From NCBI GenBank assembly GCA_020632595.1, contig JACKFF010000004.1, forward strand, positions 248,001 through 312,000: DNA of 64,000 bases, in the 5' to 3' direction. This document shows, in pieces, positions 52,098-61,592 of this stretch (position 1 is the stretch's first letter; every line of letters starts with the position of its first letter). The translations under genes were made by a program, and so were the position numbers. The notes under the pieces are model-generated. The model did not search any database and had not been told where the DNA came from. It worked only from the letters and a program-made list of their open reading frames with translations. The DNA is from Nitrospiraceae bacterium. Its GTDB lineage: Bacteria; Nitrospirota; Nitrospiria; Nitrospirales; UBA8639.

Positions 52098-55000
52098 ATG
52101 TCAGCCTTTGTTCATTTACACGTTCATTCGGAGTACTCCCCGATGCAGGGAGTATCCACACTGGAAACCTTGTGCCAGACGGCAAAGGGACAGGGAGCCG
52201 AGACACTTGCCCTGACCGATACGAACGGCCTGTACGGTGCCATTCGCTTTATCGAGGTCGCACAGGCCCATGGCTTACGCCCGATCCTGGGAGCCGAACT
52301 GACCCACAACCGGCACCGCGCCGTGCTCCTGGTCAAAGATTCTTTTGGCTATACCAATCTCTGCCGCCTGCTTTCCCAACGCCATTGCGATGACGACTTT
52401 GACTGCATCGCCTCGGTTCAGGAACACCGAAAAGGACTGATCATTCTCTCTGACGATCTTTCCGCACTGACGGCCTGGAAACGCCACTCACCTAGCGATC
52501 TGTACGTAGAGCTAACGCCAGGTGCGCTCATGCACCAGGCCCTGGCCTTTAGCCGCCGCACACGCCTTCCTCCCGTCGCAACCAACCGGGTGCATTTTGT
52601 AACCCCGCAGGAATTCCCCCTTCATCAAATTCTCCGTGCGATCGCCTTCAATACCACCCTCTCTCAATTGCCGCCGGAGGCATGCTGTGCACCCCATCAT
52701 TGGTTGATGCCACCTGCGATACTGGATTCACAGTTTCCCCATGCGCCTCACGCGATAGCCAACACCAGAAAGATCGCCCAGCACTGCCAGACCGAGTGGT
52801 CGTTCAAAGAGACGATTTTCCCGAATTTTCGCCGGCTCTCCGACCCACATGCCTTCACTCTGCTACGCGAGAAGACCTACGACGGGGCCCGATGGCGGTA
52901 CGGCTCACTGACAGCGGTCGTGACTGTTCGGATCGAACGCGAGCTGAGCGTCATCCGGGATAAAGGCTACGCTCATTATTTTCTGGTGGTTGACGAGATT
53001 GTCCGCCAGGCGCCTCGCACCTGTGGCCGGGGGTCGGCGGCGGCCTCCATCGTGTCCTATTGCCTGGGCATTACCCATGTGGACCCCATCCGGCACAATC
53101 TGTTTTTTGAACGCTTTTTAAATCCCGGGCGTCACGATCCGCCGGATATCGACGTGGATTTTCCCTGGGATGAGCGCGACGGCATTGTGGATTTTGTCTT
53201 TGCGCGCTATGGCAGCCGGCAGGCCGGCATGGTGGCCAATCAAAATACGCTCGCGCTCCGGGCGGCCGTGCGGGAAGTCGCCAAAGTCTATGGCATACCT
53301 CCGGCAGAAATTCAGCAGGTGAGTCGACTGCTGACCCGTCTCCCGCTCGCTGATCTTCCGGCTCAAGAGCCCTCTATCTCCCCATGCAATCAACCCGCAA
53401 GCCGGCAGACCCCCCGCCTTTCCAATATTCGAGAAAATGAAAAGCCTCGCTCCCTTCCATCTTCGCCGTCTTCGAGACCACATAAGAGGAAGAAGCTCGA
53501 CTCATACCTTGATGAGGCCTCGGGGTTCACCGATTTATGCAAGCCATGGCCGGAAATGATCAGACTTGCTCTTCAACTTCAAGGACGGTTTCGTCATCTG
53601 TCCCTGCATTGCGGGGGCATCGTGATTGTTCCTGACGATCTCCGACGCTATGTGCCCGTGGAAGTGGCGGCAAAGGGTGTTCCGGTCATTCAATGGGAGA
53701 AAGATCAAACGGAAGATGCCGGCCTGGTCAAAATCGATCTCCTGGGCAATCGATCCTTAGCCGTCATTCGGGATGCCCTTGCGGCAATTGCGGAACACAC
53801 CGGCCGACACATCGACTATGCCACCTGGGATCCGTTAACCGACCCCAAAACACAACAGCTCATTCAACAGGGTGAGACAATTGGATGCTTTTACATCGAA
53901 TCGCCTGCCACCCGACTGCTTCTCAAAAAACTCTGGACGGGCATGCCGGCAGATCGGCGCGCACGCGCCGACGTCTTTGAGTATCTGGTCATCGTCTCAT
54001 CATTGATTCGTCCCGCCGCAAACCGGTTCATTCAAGAATTTGTCCGGCGGGCGCATGGTGGCGCCTATCGCCCCTTGCATTCGTTAGTGGAAGACGTGCT
54101 CGTGGAAACCCACGGCATCATGGTGTATCAGGAAGACGTCGCCAAAGTGGCCATGGGTCTGGCGGGATTTTCCGTGGAAGACGGTGATCAACTCAGGAAA
54201 ATTCTTAGCAAAAAACATAAGCAACGCCGGCTTCGCGATTATCAACGCCAATTTGTCGACGGCGCGCGCGCGCGCGGTGTGGATGCGCGAACGATCGAGC
54301 GGGTATGGGCAATGACGATGAGCTTTACCGGTTACAGTTTTTGCAAACCGCATTCGGCCAGTTATGCGCAGGTATCATTTAAGTCGGCCTATCTCCGCGC
54401 CCATTATCCTGGAGAATTCATGGCCGCCGTCATCAGCAACCAGGGTGGGTTTTATTCAACCTTCGCCTATCTGTCAGAAGCCCGCCGGATGGGATTGACC
54501 GTGCTCTCTCCGGACATCAATGCCAGCGGATGGGCATACGAGGGAGAAGGAACGACCATCCGCATGGGCTTGATGCAAATCAAAGGCATCGTCCGGGGAT
54601 TCATCGATCGGCTTCTCGAAGAACGATCTCGCCACGGCCCGTTTCAGTCGTTTCATGATTTTTTGAGCAGGCTCAACCCCGAACCGGCGCAGACGCGGTT
54701 ATTGGTTCTGGCAGGTTGCTTCGATGCCATTGCCGGTGAGGTCACCCGCCCCGGCCTGCTCTGGCGGGTCTATGCCGAGCATCCAACCTGTGGCATCTCC
54801 TCACCCCGATCAGTTGCACAACACGCCACCCCGCTGTTGCCCTCCGTTCGTCTGCTCCCGATTCCGAATGAATATGACACAGAACGGTTGATCCAGCATG
54901 AAATTGACCTTTTCGGCTTCCCCCTCCGTTGCCATCCGTTGACGCTCTACGCGAGGCATTTGCAAGGCCTGCAGATCACTCCCGCAACGGAGATGCCTAT

Positions 55001-55256
55001 GCATATCGGCCATCGAATCATGATGGTTGGCTGGCTGATCACGGAAAAAGCCGCATCGACCAAACATGGCGAACCCATGGAATTCATCACGCTGGAAGAT
55101 ACGACGGGTCTCTACGACGCCACGTTGTTCCCGGAAATATTTCAACGATACGGACCGTTACTCACGAACGAACGGCCGCTTCTTCTTGAGGGATTGGTGG
55201 AAGAAGACTTTACCGCCACCACACTGACGGTGCAGCATATGCAAGTGATCGGTTAA
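52098..55256 (+). CDS. dnaE2: Error-prone DNA polymerase III alpha (DnaE2)
   Basis: The 1,052-residue protein has an N-terminal PHP domain (FVHLHVHSEYSPMQG), the polymerase palm with acidic PPDIDVDFPWDERD, finger and thumb regions (GRGSAAASIVSYCLGI, HSASYAQVSFKSAYLRAHYP) and an OB fold. Length and gene context with ImuB fit DnaE2, the alternative polymerase of the SOS mutasome, rather than the replicative DnaE1 (about 1,160). The stretch near 430-465 is an insertion rich in Ser, Pro and basic residues. ATG 52098 precedes the PHP domain; TTG 52083 is in frame but unlikely. No ribosome site is visible. Confidence 0.92.
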   Translation: MSAFVHLHVHSEYSPMQGVSTLETLCQTAKGQGAETLALTDTNGLYGAIRFIEVAQAHGLRPILGAELTHNRHRAVLLVKDSFGYTNLCRLLSQRHCDDDFDCIASVQEHRKGLIILSDDLSALTAWKRHSPSDLYVELTPGALMHQALAFSRRTRLPPVATNRVHFVTPQEFPLHQILRAIAFNTTLSQLPPEACCAPHHWLMPPAILDSQFPHAPHAIANTRKIAQHCQTEWSFKETIFPNFRRLSDPHAFTLLREKTYDGARWRYGSLTAVVTVRIERELSVIRDKGYAHYFLVVDEIVRQAPRTCGRGSAAASIVSYCLGITHVDPIRHNLFFERFLNPGRHDPPDIDVDFPWDERDGIVDFVFARYGSRQAGMVANQNTLALRAAVREVAKVYGIPPAEIQQVSRLLTRLPLADLPAQEPSISPCNQPASRQTPRLSNIRENEKPRSLPSSPSSRPHKRKKLDSYLDEASGFTDLCKPWPEMIRLALQLQGRFRHLSLHCGGIVIVPDDLRRYVPVEVAAKGVPVIQWEKDQTEDAGLVKIDLLGNRSLAVIRDALAAIAEHTGRHIDYATWDPLTDPKTQQLIQQGETIGCFYIESPATRLLLKKLWTGMPADRRARADVFEYLVIVSSLIRPAANRFIQEFVRRAHGGAYRPLHSLVEDVLVETHGIMVYQEDVAKVAMGLAGFSVEDGDQLRKILSKKHKQRRLRDYQRQFVDGARARGVDARTIERVWAMTMSFTGYSFCKPHSASYAQVSFKSAYLRAHYPGEFMAAVISNQGGFYSTFAYLSEARRMGLTVLSPDINASGWAYEGEGTTIRMGLMQIKGIVRGFIDRLLEERSRHGPFQSFHDFLSRLNPEPAQTRLLVLAGCFDAIAGEVTRPGLLWRVYAEHPTCGISSPRSVAQHATPLLPSVRLLPIPNEYDTERLIQHEIDLFGFPLRCHPLTLYARHLQGLQITPATEMPMHIGHRIMMVGWLITEKAASTKHGEPMEFITLEDTTGLYDATLFPEIFQRYGPLLTNERPLLLEGLVEEDFTATTLTVQHMQVIG

Positions 55257-55457
55257 CACCCAAACTGCCCAAACAGAGACTTCCCCATTTAAGCATGGAC
55301 CGAACACATCCTGGTTCAGGAAAACCCCACACCGTATTGCTACCCTGAGCCAACGGGGAAAGATCTATGTTCAAGCAGAAAAGTTATTTGTTAAGAGAGA
55401 TTGCAGCCTGCAGCGACCATCTCGCCTTCGAAGGATAAGTGCCGACAACACGGGCGC

Positions 55458-56036
55458 TTAGGATTCTTTTTTCTTTGGCGGGTCAAACTCTTCCAGGGGC
55501 TGGAAATTAACTGGCAGTTGAAATAAATAATCGGTTACGGGCCGCAGCTTCACATGTCGATACTCGACACTCCAGCTTCCGTCCTTCCTGGTTAACTGCA
55601 TCGGAAACTGAATGTCGGTAGCAAACCATTGGTAGTAGACATCGATCTCATCGCCCTGCTTCACCGTCACCTCGTATAAGATTGTCGGATGGCCCTCACG
55701 CGTCTCCGTGCCGATCTCTTCGCGCGAAATCTCTCCTTCCAGATGCTCACTCAATTTTGGCTCCTGAGCAGGATCGTAGGGAAGCGTCTTGAAGTGTCTC
55801 ACGCGGGAGAGCAGCAGCCACATAAGTTGTTTGTCTTTTCGCACAATAGTGACGTTGACCGGACCCATCGACTGATGCTCCAACCGCCACCGGTCATCCC
55901 GATAGTACAGGTTGGCCTTTTGAGTCTGCCGCCCGAACTTAATGATTTGGTCTGCAGTAAATTCCAGTCCCCAAGCATCAATGCCTGACAAAACGCCACT
56001 GGCGATCAGTACGACGGTGAGAATCCAACAACGCAT
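55458..56036 (-). CDS. LolA-like/DUF4412-type exported protein
   Basis: A 192-residue protein with a signal peptide (ILTVVLIASGVLSGIDA) and an antiparallel beta-rich body (LYYRDDRWRLEHQ, VTIVRKDKQLMWLLLS, YEVTVKQGDEIDVYYQWF) like LolA/LolB-fold periplasmic proteins. No lipobox is present. It may bind a lipid or outer-membrane lipoprotein; a pairing partner is not adjacent. It is convergent with dnaE2. Confidence 0.7.
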   Translation of the reverse strand: MRCWILTVVLIASGVLSGIDAWGLEFTADQIIKFGRQTQKANLYYRDDRWRLEHQSMGPVNVTIVRKDKQLMWLLLSRVRHFKTLPYDPAQEPKLSEHLEGEISREEIGTETREGHPTILYEVTVKQGDEIDVYYQWFATDIQFPMQLTRKDGSWSVEYRHVKLRPVTDYLFQLPVNFQPLEEFDPPKKKES

Positions 56037-56513
56037 CCGTCATATTACCATATTTGAATCAGGTGCCTCAAAATTTTATGGACCGTGGCACATTTAACAA
56101 TCTTCCTATTCTTCGTATGCCTAATATTCTCCTCTCCAATTTGTTCATTTCAACGAGCCTGGTTTCAGCCGAGAAAGTCTCTCATCAAAGATTTCACCCA
56201 ACGTTAATTAGTGAATGTGAACAGTGCGCGGGTTGCGATTTCGCTCAGGTGGGAGAAAGGCAACCCCCAATATCAGGAACTCAAAAGTCATCCCGATGGA
56301 CCAACATCTGTGTTTACTGGGATTGGGCAGAATTTTCCGTGAAGACATCTCAATGAGTAATCATGGACCTAATTTTGCAAAAAGACGCTAAAGGCCACAA
56401 ATATTGGCGACAACACAATAAACCTATTTTCATCAGAAGATTTGAGAAAGCATCAAAAATCTCAACCATTCCCTGAATATGCTATGCAGGTTTCATAGGT
56501 AAAGGAGCGCTGT
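56037..56513. other. Upstream region of sbtA
   Basis: About 480 bases without a convincing gene; the open frames have weak starts and poor composition. The strong AAAGGAG ribosome site of sbtA is at its right edge. No clear promoter was recognised. Confidence 0.4.
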
Positions 56514-57716
56514 ATGCTTGAAGAATTTGTTTACAACTTTACCCATAACTTATTCAAACCCTTGTTGCTATTTTTCTATCTTGGATTTTTAGTCCCCATT
56601 CTCAAAGTGCCGTTTGAATTTCCACACGTACTCTATAAGGGATTAACCATTTACCTTTTGATCGCCATCGGCTGGCACGGAGGGGAAGAACTGGCTTCTC
56701 TCTCAATGGCCGAGTTGCAACATGCTCTTGGGTTTATGGTGATTGGCTTTTTCACCAACCTGATCATCGGCATCGCCGCCTATGTCATCCTTCGAAAAAC
56801 AAATTTACGTCGAATTGATGCAGCAACCGTAGCCGGATACTATGGCTCTGACTCAGCGGGGACTTTTGTGACCTGTCTCGGGGTCCTGGCTGCGGCGAAT
56901 ATCGCCTTCGCCGCATATATGCCGGTTCTTCTTGCCGTGATGGAAATCCCGGGCTGCCTGGTGGCCCTTTATCTCGTTTCACGTCTTCGGGCCTCCGGCA
57001 GGCTGGATGCCCTCGGAAATATGCCGGATGAGCCGGGATACAATCCTTACGCCCGCAAACTCGTGGACCCCGCAACTGAAGACGAAGACAGTCATAACAA
57101 CCATGTCGAGCAAATCCCGGTTTCTTTGCCGGCCCAGTCGCTGGGCGCAGCAGCCGCGGCGGACTACGAGGAACCCAAACCGATCTTTAGTGGAAAGATG
57201 CTACACGAGATTTTCCTGAACCCGGGGCTGTATTTGCTCTTCGGGGGCATCTTGATTGGATTTATCAGCCGCCTCCAAGGTGTGAAGGTCACGGAGGTCG
57301 ACGACAGATTCTTTGTTGCCCTCTTCCACGGCATCTTATCTCTCTTTTTATTGGAAATGGGAATGACCGCTAGCAGACGACTCAAAGACCTTAAACACGC
57401 AGGACTATCATTCATCTTATTCGGCCTAATCGCTCCAAACATTTTTGCCACGATCGGAATCGTAGTGGCCCATGGTTATAGTATGTTCCTCGGAGCTCCC
57501 TTTTCGCTCGGCACCTACGCGCTCTTTGCCGTGTTGTGTGGGGCAGCGTCATACATTGCGGTTCCGGCGGTTCAACGGCTGGCCATTCCAGAGGCGAGTC
57601 CGACCCTGCCATTGGCAGCCTCGTTGGGTCTGACATTTTCCTATAACGTGACCATCGGTATCCCCGTTTATATTATGATTGCCACGGCATTGACCAGAGC
57701 GATACCCGTTGGTTAA
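56514..57716 (+). CDS. sbtA: Sodium-dependent bicarbonate transporter SbtA
   Basis: The 400-residue protein has about ten spans in two inverted repeats around a large cytosolic loop (about 160-235). SbtA hallmarks include NFTHNLFKPLLLFFYLGFLV at the start, VAGYYGSDSAGTFVTCLGVL in the first half and CGAASYIAVPAVQRLAIPEA in the second half, whose Ser-rich motifs bind bicarbonate and sodium. SbtA imports HCO3- for carbon fixation. AAAGGAG lies six bases before ATG 56514. The PII-type gene downstream is the usual regulatory partner (SbtB). The C-terminal region is complete. Confidence 0.93.
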   Translation: MLEEFVYNFTHNLFKPLLLFFYLGFLVPILKVPFEFPHVLYKGLTIYLLIAIGWHGGEELASLSMAELQHALGFMVIGFFTNLIIGIAAYVILRKTNLRRIDAATVAGYYGSDSAGTFVTCLGVLAAANIAFAAYMPVLLAVMEIPGCLVALYLVSRLRASGRLDALGNMPDEPGYNPYARKLVDPATEDEDSHNNHVEQIPVSLPAQSLGAAAAADYEEPKPIFSGKMLHEIFLNPGLYLLFGGILIGFISRLQGVKVTEVDDRFFVALFHGILSLFLLEMGMTASRRLKDLKHAGLSFILFGLIAPNIFATIGIVVAHGYSMFLGAPFSLGTYALFAVLCGAASYIAVPAVQRLAIPEASPTLPLAASLGLTFSYNVTIGIPVYIMIATALTRAIPVG

Positions 57717-58000
57717 CCATGGAATGCTTAAGAGAAGTGAAAAACGGCCATCACATGTTTGTATGTGAATAGGACGATCGCCTGGAACGAATCAATCCCA
57801 CCTGTTTTCACACGGGAACCGGGTTAAACACCTGTTGAGAGTCTGGGGGTAATATATTCTGAACTGGCTTGATTATTTGCAACAAATTTCATGCTATTAA
57901 ATACGGGCTTCCTGAAACTCCCCACCAAATAGTGTGGCTTCTTTAAACAGTCTCCTACTTCTGGCTCGGGACCTCATCCTCGCTCCGGATTGCCATTCAT

Positions 58001-58025
58001 CCCCCTGGAAAGCAGGGGGCCTTTT
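58001..58025 (+). terminator. Stem-loop terminator after sbtA
   Basis: CCCCCTG (58001-58007), five-base loop GAAAG, CAGGGGG (58013-58019), then CCTTTT. It lies about 285 bases past the sbtA stop, so a 3' UTR or separate transcript may exist. The PII gene would then have its own promoter. Confidence 0.55.
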
Positions 58026-58078
58026 GGCAGGTACAAGATTAAAATGTGCAGTGAGCCATATGGAACATTATAAAGCTG

Positions 58079-58104
58079 CCACACTGCCCTGATTGGTAGG
58101 GTGG
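58079..58104 (+). other. Imperfect hairpin upstream of the PII-type gene
   Basis: CCAC-A-CTGCCC, loop TGATT, GGTAG-G-GTGG forms an outer 4-bp stem, a mismatch and an inner stem with G-U pairing. There is no T-run. It lies about 145 bases before the PII-type start and may be part of its leader. Confidence 0.3.
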
Positions 58105-58249
58105 CCCATTCAGACCGAATTTGGCTAAAAAAACATGCTCAAGTACTCCATTTTCATCAAGAAAAAGCCATCCAGGAAAAACGACTTCGTTCATATCCCA
58201 ACATGATCATCGGACTTTAATTGAATTTTTGAAAACCTGGAGGTGCAAA

Positions 58250-58558
58250 ATGCCCGCAGTCAAGGCAATTCTTGTTACCATCATTGCTGAAAGTAGTTTG
58301 GTACCGAATCTCAAAGATCTGGTGAAACGGGCGGGAGCGACTGGGTATACGATCGAAGAGGTCGCTGCAGGATTGGGCACACATGGACACCGGAGCGGCA
58401 ATTTGGAAAGTGACCAGACAACCAAAATGATCCTAGTTGTTTCCCAGCCAGTGGCGCACAAGATCTTTGAAGAGATCGAACGGACATTGGAACCTCTTTA
58501 TGCCATTACAGTCTTCAGACATGAGGTTGACGTCCTCATGCCCCGCGTCGACAATTAA
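58250..58558 (+). CDS. PII-type signalling protein (SbtB-like)
   Basis: A 102-residue protein starting MPAVKAILVTIIAESSLVPN after GGAGG (seven bases upstream). It has the ferredoxin-like PII core with GATGYTIEEVAAGLGTHG in the T-loop region and ends FRHEVDVLMPRVDN. Location after sbtA and fold fit SbtB, which in cyanobacteria senses adenyl nucleotides and cAMP and inhibits SbtA. The C-terminal redox (R-) loop with CGxxC of cyanobacterial SbtB is missing. It carries no uridylylation tyrosine of classic GlnB. Regulation of SbtA is a strong inference. Confidence 0.88.
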   Translation: MPAVKAILVTIIAESSLVPNLKDLVKRAGATGYTIEEVAAGLGTHGHRSGNLESDQTTKMILVVSQPVAHKIFEEIERTLEPLYAITVFRHEVDVLMPRVDN

Positions 58559-58720
58559 CCAATCAATTTCATCCCAGGGTGAGCTTCCTGGTCGAACCCA
58601 GCATTGGAGTCCCGGTGGAGAATAACCCTTTATTCATGACTTCTTTCAAGCACCTCCTGCACAAAAGGGAAAACGGGAAAAGCTCTTGACTTTACCAGGC
58701 ATGAGACAAAGGAGAATGTC

Positions 58721-59473
58721 ATGCAGTTTTATGGACGAGGATTATTGGCAGGTGTCATTCTCAGCCTATTCATCTTATCGAATCCGATCGTTGGAATGAA
58801 TATGTCGGCCTATCAAGCGGAAGAAGAGGCCCGGCTTATTGCCATGCTCTTAAGCGCGGGTCGGGTCGTCATTGACCGAAATCAATCCTTAATCAATGAT
58901 CCCAATCGAGACAACAAGGGATTCACACCTGAGGTGTTTGAACGACAGGTGATTGAGGAATTTCGCATCCGAACCGGGGTCGACCTCACGAAACCAACCC
59001 TGACTCATCTGCGTGGAAACGTGATAGAAGTCTTAGGTGAGTTATTGAAATCGAGCAAAGAAGTCGTTGCTGAAGCACAGCCGGAGATTAACCAAATGGG
59101 AGTCGGGTTTAAGAATTTCATTCCCGCCACTTTTGGCAGCCGGGTCTCTGAGCGTTTTTCTGGAAGGTCTGGCATTGGACTCAAACAAACCACGCTGCAA
59201 CCCCGAAATCCGAAAAATGCCCCGGATCCCTACGAAGCTGCCGTGTTACAACGATTGTTGACCCAACCAAGCCAATCTGTGACGATTAGCGAAATGCCAG
59301 AAGGAGATAACAACCTCCGCCTCCTCATTCCGATTTATTACGGGAGTGATTGCCTGCAGTGTCATGGGGAACCAGCCGGCCAATTGGACATTTCTGGATA
59401 CCCAAAAGAAGGAGCGCACGAAGGTGATTTAGCCGGAGCGATTAGTGTGTCAATGCCACTGGACCAACGATGA
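58721..59473 (+). CDS. DUF3365/Tll0287-like haem-binding exported protein
   Basis: A 250-residue protein with an N-terminal hydrophobic export segment and a single c-type haem motif CLQCH at 211-215, after an alpha-beta body (RVVIDRNQSLINDPN; FNPATFGSRV-like segment at 132-142). DUF3365 domains often form the periplasmic sensor part of kinases or stand alone; haem ligation could sense redox state or NO/O2. AAAGGAG precedes ATG 58721. It follows the PII-type gene by about 160 bases on the same strand; shared regulation is not shown. Confidence 0.83.
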   Translation: MQFYGRGLLAGVILSLFILSNPIVGMNMSAYQAEEEARLIAMLLSAGRVVIDRNQSLINDPNRDNKGFTPEVFERQVIEEFRIRTGVDLTKPTLTHLRGNVIEVLGELLKSSKEVVAEAQPEINQMGVGFKNFIPATFGSRVSERFSGRSGIGLKQTTLQPRNPKNAPDPYEAAVLQRLLTQPSQSVTISEMPEGDNNLRLLIPIYYGSDCLQCHGEPAGQLDISGYPKEGAHEGDLAGAISVSMPLDQR

Positions 59474-59601
59474 ACGGGAAGAGTTTGCCCATGGGCTTGA
59501 GAAAGCGGCGAAGCAGACAGGTTAACAAAACGCCTCTCATACATATTCGTCAACTCATCAATAGCCTTCAAGCATTGGGCAGTGAAAGGGATTGAAAAAT
59601 A

Positions 59602-60615
59602 ATGACTGTGTTGGTCGGCCGATTTCTTTTGCCTATTCTTGTTCTTACTGGGTCTTTTAGCCTTCCTGCTCCGGCCACAGCCGGAGAAACTTATGCAATC
59701 CGGGATATCGGAGCCCTCGTGACCGGCGGCACGGTCGAGGATCTGACCAATGATGGACAGATCGTTGGCACAGCACCGCTTAGTTTGACAAGAAACCATG
59801 GCTGGTGGTTCGACGGAAAAAAGAACATCGACCTTGGTGCATGTGGTGGAGTTGGCTGTCGGATTATGGGTATCAATTCCAGGTCTCAAGTAGTGGGAAA
59901 TATTGGACGTGATGCATTTATATATAGTGATGGAAAATTTATAGATATTTCAATCTTTGCTAAGCCTCCCGGAATGGCACTTGCTGTCAACAATGCTGCT
60001 TTTGTCGTGGGATGGTATACGCTCATTCCTCATTTAGAGGGAAACTCCACCGCTCCATCAGAACGGCACGCCTTCCTCTATCGCGGACGAAAGCTCACGG
60101 ACCTGGGCACACTCGGAGGGAAGGAAAGCGTTGCCACAGATATTAATAATAGCGAACAAGTGGTTGGCTATTCGAGCACGTATCGCGATGAAACCCATGC
60201 CTTCTTGTACAGACAAGACCGAATGATCGATTTGGGGACCCTTGGGGGAACGGCAAGCAGAGCCAATAGTATCAACGACATGGGCCATGTGGTCGGAAGC
60301 GCCACTGTGGCGGATTCTAATCGACCACACGCCTTTCTCTACTCTGATGGAAAAATGTTTGACCTGGGAACCCTCGACAGACAGGAAAGCACCGCATTGG
60401 ATATCAATCAATCAGGATACATCGTGGGCATGAGCGGTTCCCGTGGCTTTCTATATAGGGACGGAAAAATGCTGGACCTGAATTTGTTACTTTCTCCCCA
60501 GTCAGACTGGAAATCCATTCGCCCCTGTTGCATCAATGATGTCAACCAGATTGCCGGCATTGGAATATCTCATGACGGCAAATCACATATCGTTCTTCTT
60601 GACCCCATACAATAG
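59602..60615 (+). CDS. Secreted HAF-repeat protein
   Basis: A 337-residue protein with a signal peptide (RFLLPILVLTGSFSLPAPATA) and a chain of short repeats such as HAFLYRGRKLTDLGTLGG, VVGYSSTYRDETHAFLY and HAFLYSDGKMFDLGTL, i.e. HAF repeats (TIGR02913). These beta-propeller-like extracellular proteins are of unknown function. About seven repeats are visible. The product is likely exported and soluble; a cysteine pair (CGGVGC, CC near the end) may form disulphides. Confidence 0.87.
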   Translation: MTVLVGRFLLPILVLTGSFSLPAPATAGETYAIRDIGALVTGGTVEDLTNDGQIVGTAPLSLTRNHGWWFDGKKNIDLGACGGVGCRIMGINSRSQVVGNIGRDAFIYSDGKFIDISIFAKPPGMALAVNNAAFVVGWYTLIPHLEGNSTAPSERHAFLYRGRKLTDLGTLGGKESVATDINNSEQVVGYSSTYRDETHAFLYRQDRMIDLGTLGGTASRANSINDMGHVVGSATVADSNRPHAFLYSDGKMFDLGTLDRQESTALDINQSGYIVGMSGSRGFLYRDGKMLDLNLLLSPQSDWKSIRPCCINDVNQIAGIGISHDGKSHIVLLDPIQ

Positions 60616-60727
60616 AGATACCGTTCATCTCCCTGCAATCAGGTCATTGTAACGCCTGGTAGGACCATGCCCGTTGAAGGTGTCAAAATTCCTTGGGGAT
60701 AGGGGTTTGTATTGTAATATGCCCGGC

Positions 60728-60752
60728 ATCAATTCTTCGGATTGATTCTTTT
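60728..60752 (+). terminator. Terminator-like stem after the HAF-repeat gene
   Basis: ATCAAT (60728-60733), loop TCTTCGG, ATTGAT (60741-60746), then TCTTTTC. Stem is only 6 bp and A/T rich. Position 112 bases past the stop fits the HAF gene. Confidence 0.4.
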
Positions 60753-61339
60753 CTCCTCAATCTCCTGAAGAGTTCGCATGAACGCGCAATTTCCATAGCG
60801 TAATTTGAAGGAAAAGACCCCAGATAACGGCTTAGACCATAATTGACAAGGCCTTCAGGATTATTCCCTTTTCACTACCTGTCCTAAACGGATCAGACTG
60901 AAGGCTTCTGAAATCTAATAGAAAAACCAAACTCATTGAGATCCCCTACCCAATTGCAGCCTGAATTGTAACAATCTGATTACTTAACAGAATTCCTTCG
61001 TGAAGCGTACGCCATTGATGCTGACTTCCATTTCAACCAACCAATGACACGAAGCCCCCATCTCTTCTAATAGACATAGCCTAAAAAACTTGTCTCAGCT
61101 CTTTCCTTTTCTTTGAATCAGCAACTTCCGAGGTACAGGTCGTTCAAAAAAAGGAATGCCTTTTTCATAGAACTTCGGGGGAAATGTGTGCGATTTTGCA
61201 ACATGCTATCTGTTCATTTTTGTTCTTTTTCCGTTGGAAATAAATCCTTGAAAGACTTTGGCACCTTAAACCCATAATTTCCCAGTAGGGACTAAACGGA
61301 CAAAATCCTAACCCAGAATGGAAAATTTGTATCAAGCAA

Positions 61340-61373
61340 GGGAAAAAACCCCAAGAAATTGGGAATTTTTCCC
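61340..61373 (+). other. Long nested hairpin with GAAA tetraloop
   Basis: GGGAAAAA pairs with TTTTTCCC, enclosing CCCAA-GAAA-TTGGG with small bulges between them. It is the strongest stem seen in the gene-poor interval and ends 220 bases before the next gene. It could be a small RNA end, attenuator or terminator on either strand. Confidence 0.4.
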
Positions 61374-61592
61374 CGAACCGCATGTTCGTTAATTGAATGA
61401 CCGTTGTTTTTTAAGGACGAAACCGAGCTTCGAAGTGTTTGGGTATGGTGCTTGCGTAGTTTTTCTATAAATTTTATAGGAGTTCCAAAAGAAAAAGGCG
61501 GACCTGAAGTACCCTCTGAATTTCTATGGTTATATTTGGTTGGACAAAGGCAATCTTGGATGAATCTATTTCAAAATTTGTAAGGAGGCAAA

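Larger units (their letters stand above)
57717..58249. other. sbtA-PII intergenic region with two hairpins
   Basis: About 530 bases. It holds a GC-rich terminator-like stem at 58001-58025 and a second imperfect stem at 58079-58104. A frame open from 58121 merges with the PII gene but its first 43 codons are not conserved-looking. Confidence 0.4.
60616..61592. other. Nearly 1-kb AT-rich gene-poor region
   Basis: No supportable gene on either strand. A terminator-like hairpin at 60728-60752 lies near the left edge and a large, nested A/T-rich stem with GAAA tetraloop at 61340-61373 toward the right. A minus-strand frame of 72 codons (61165-61383) spans that stem but has no ribosome site or recognisable product. 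Confidence 0.45.

Noticed and set aside
56054..56356. Plus-strand 100-aa frame before sbtA
   Set aside because: TTG start without a ribosome site, and an uneven composition; more likely untranslated.
61165..61383. Minus-strand 72-aa frame
   Set aside because: It is antisense to the nested hairpin, has no ribosome site and an atypical aromatic-rich composition.
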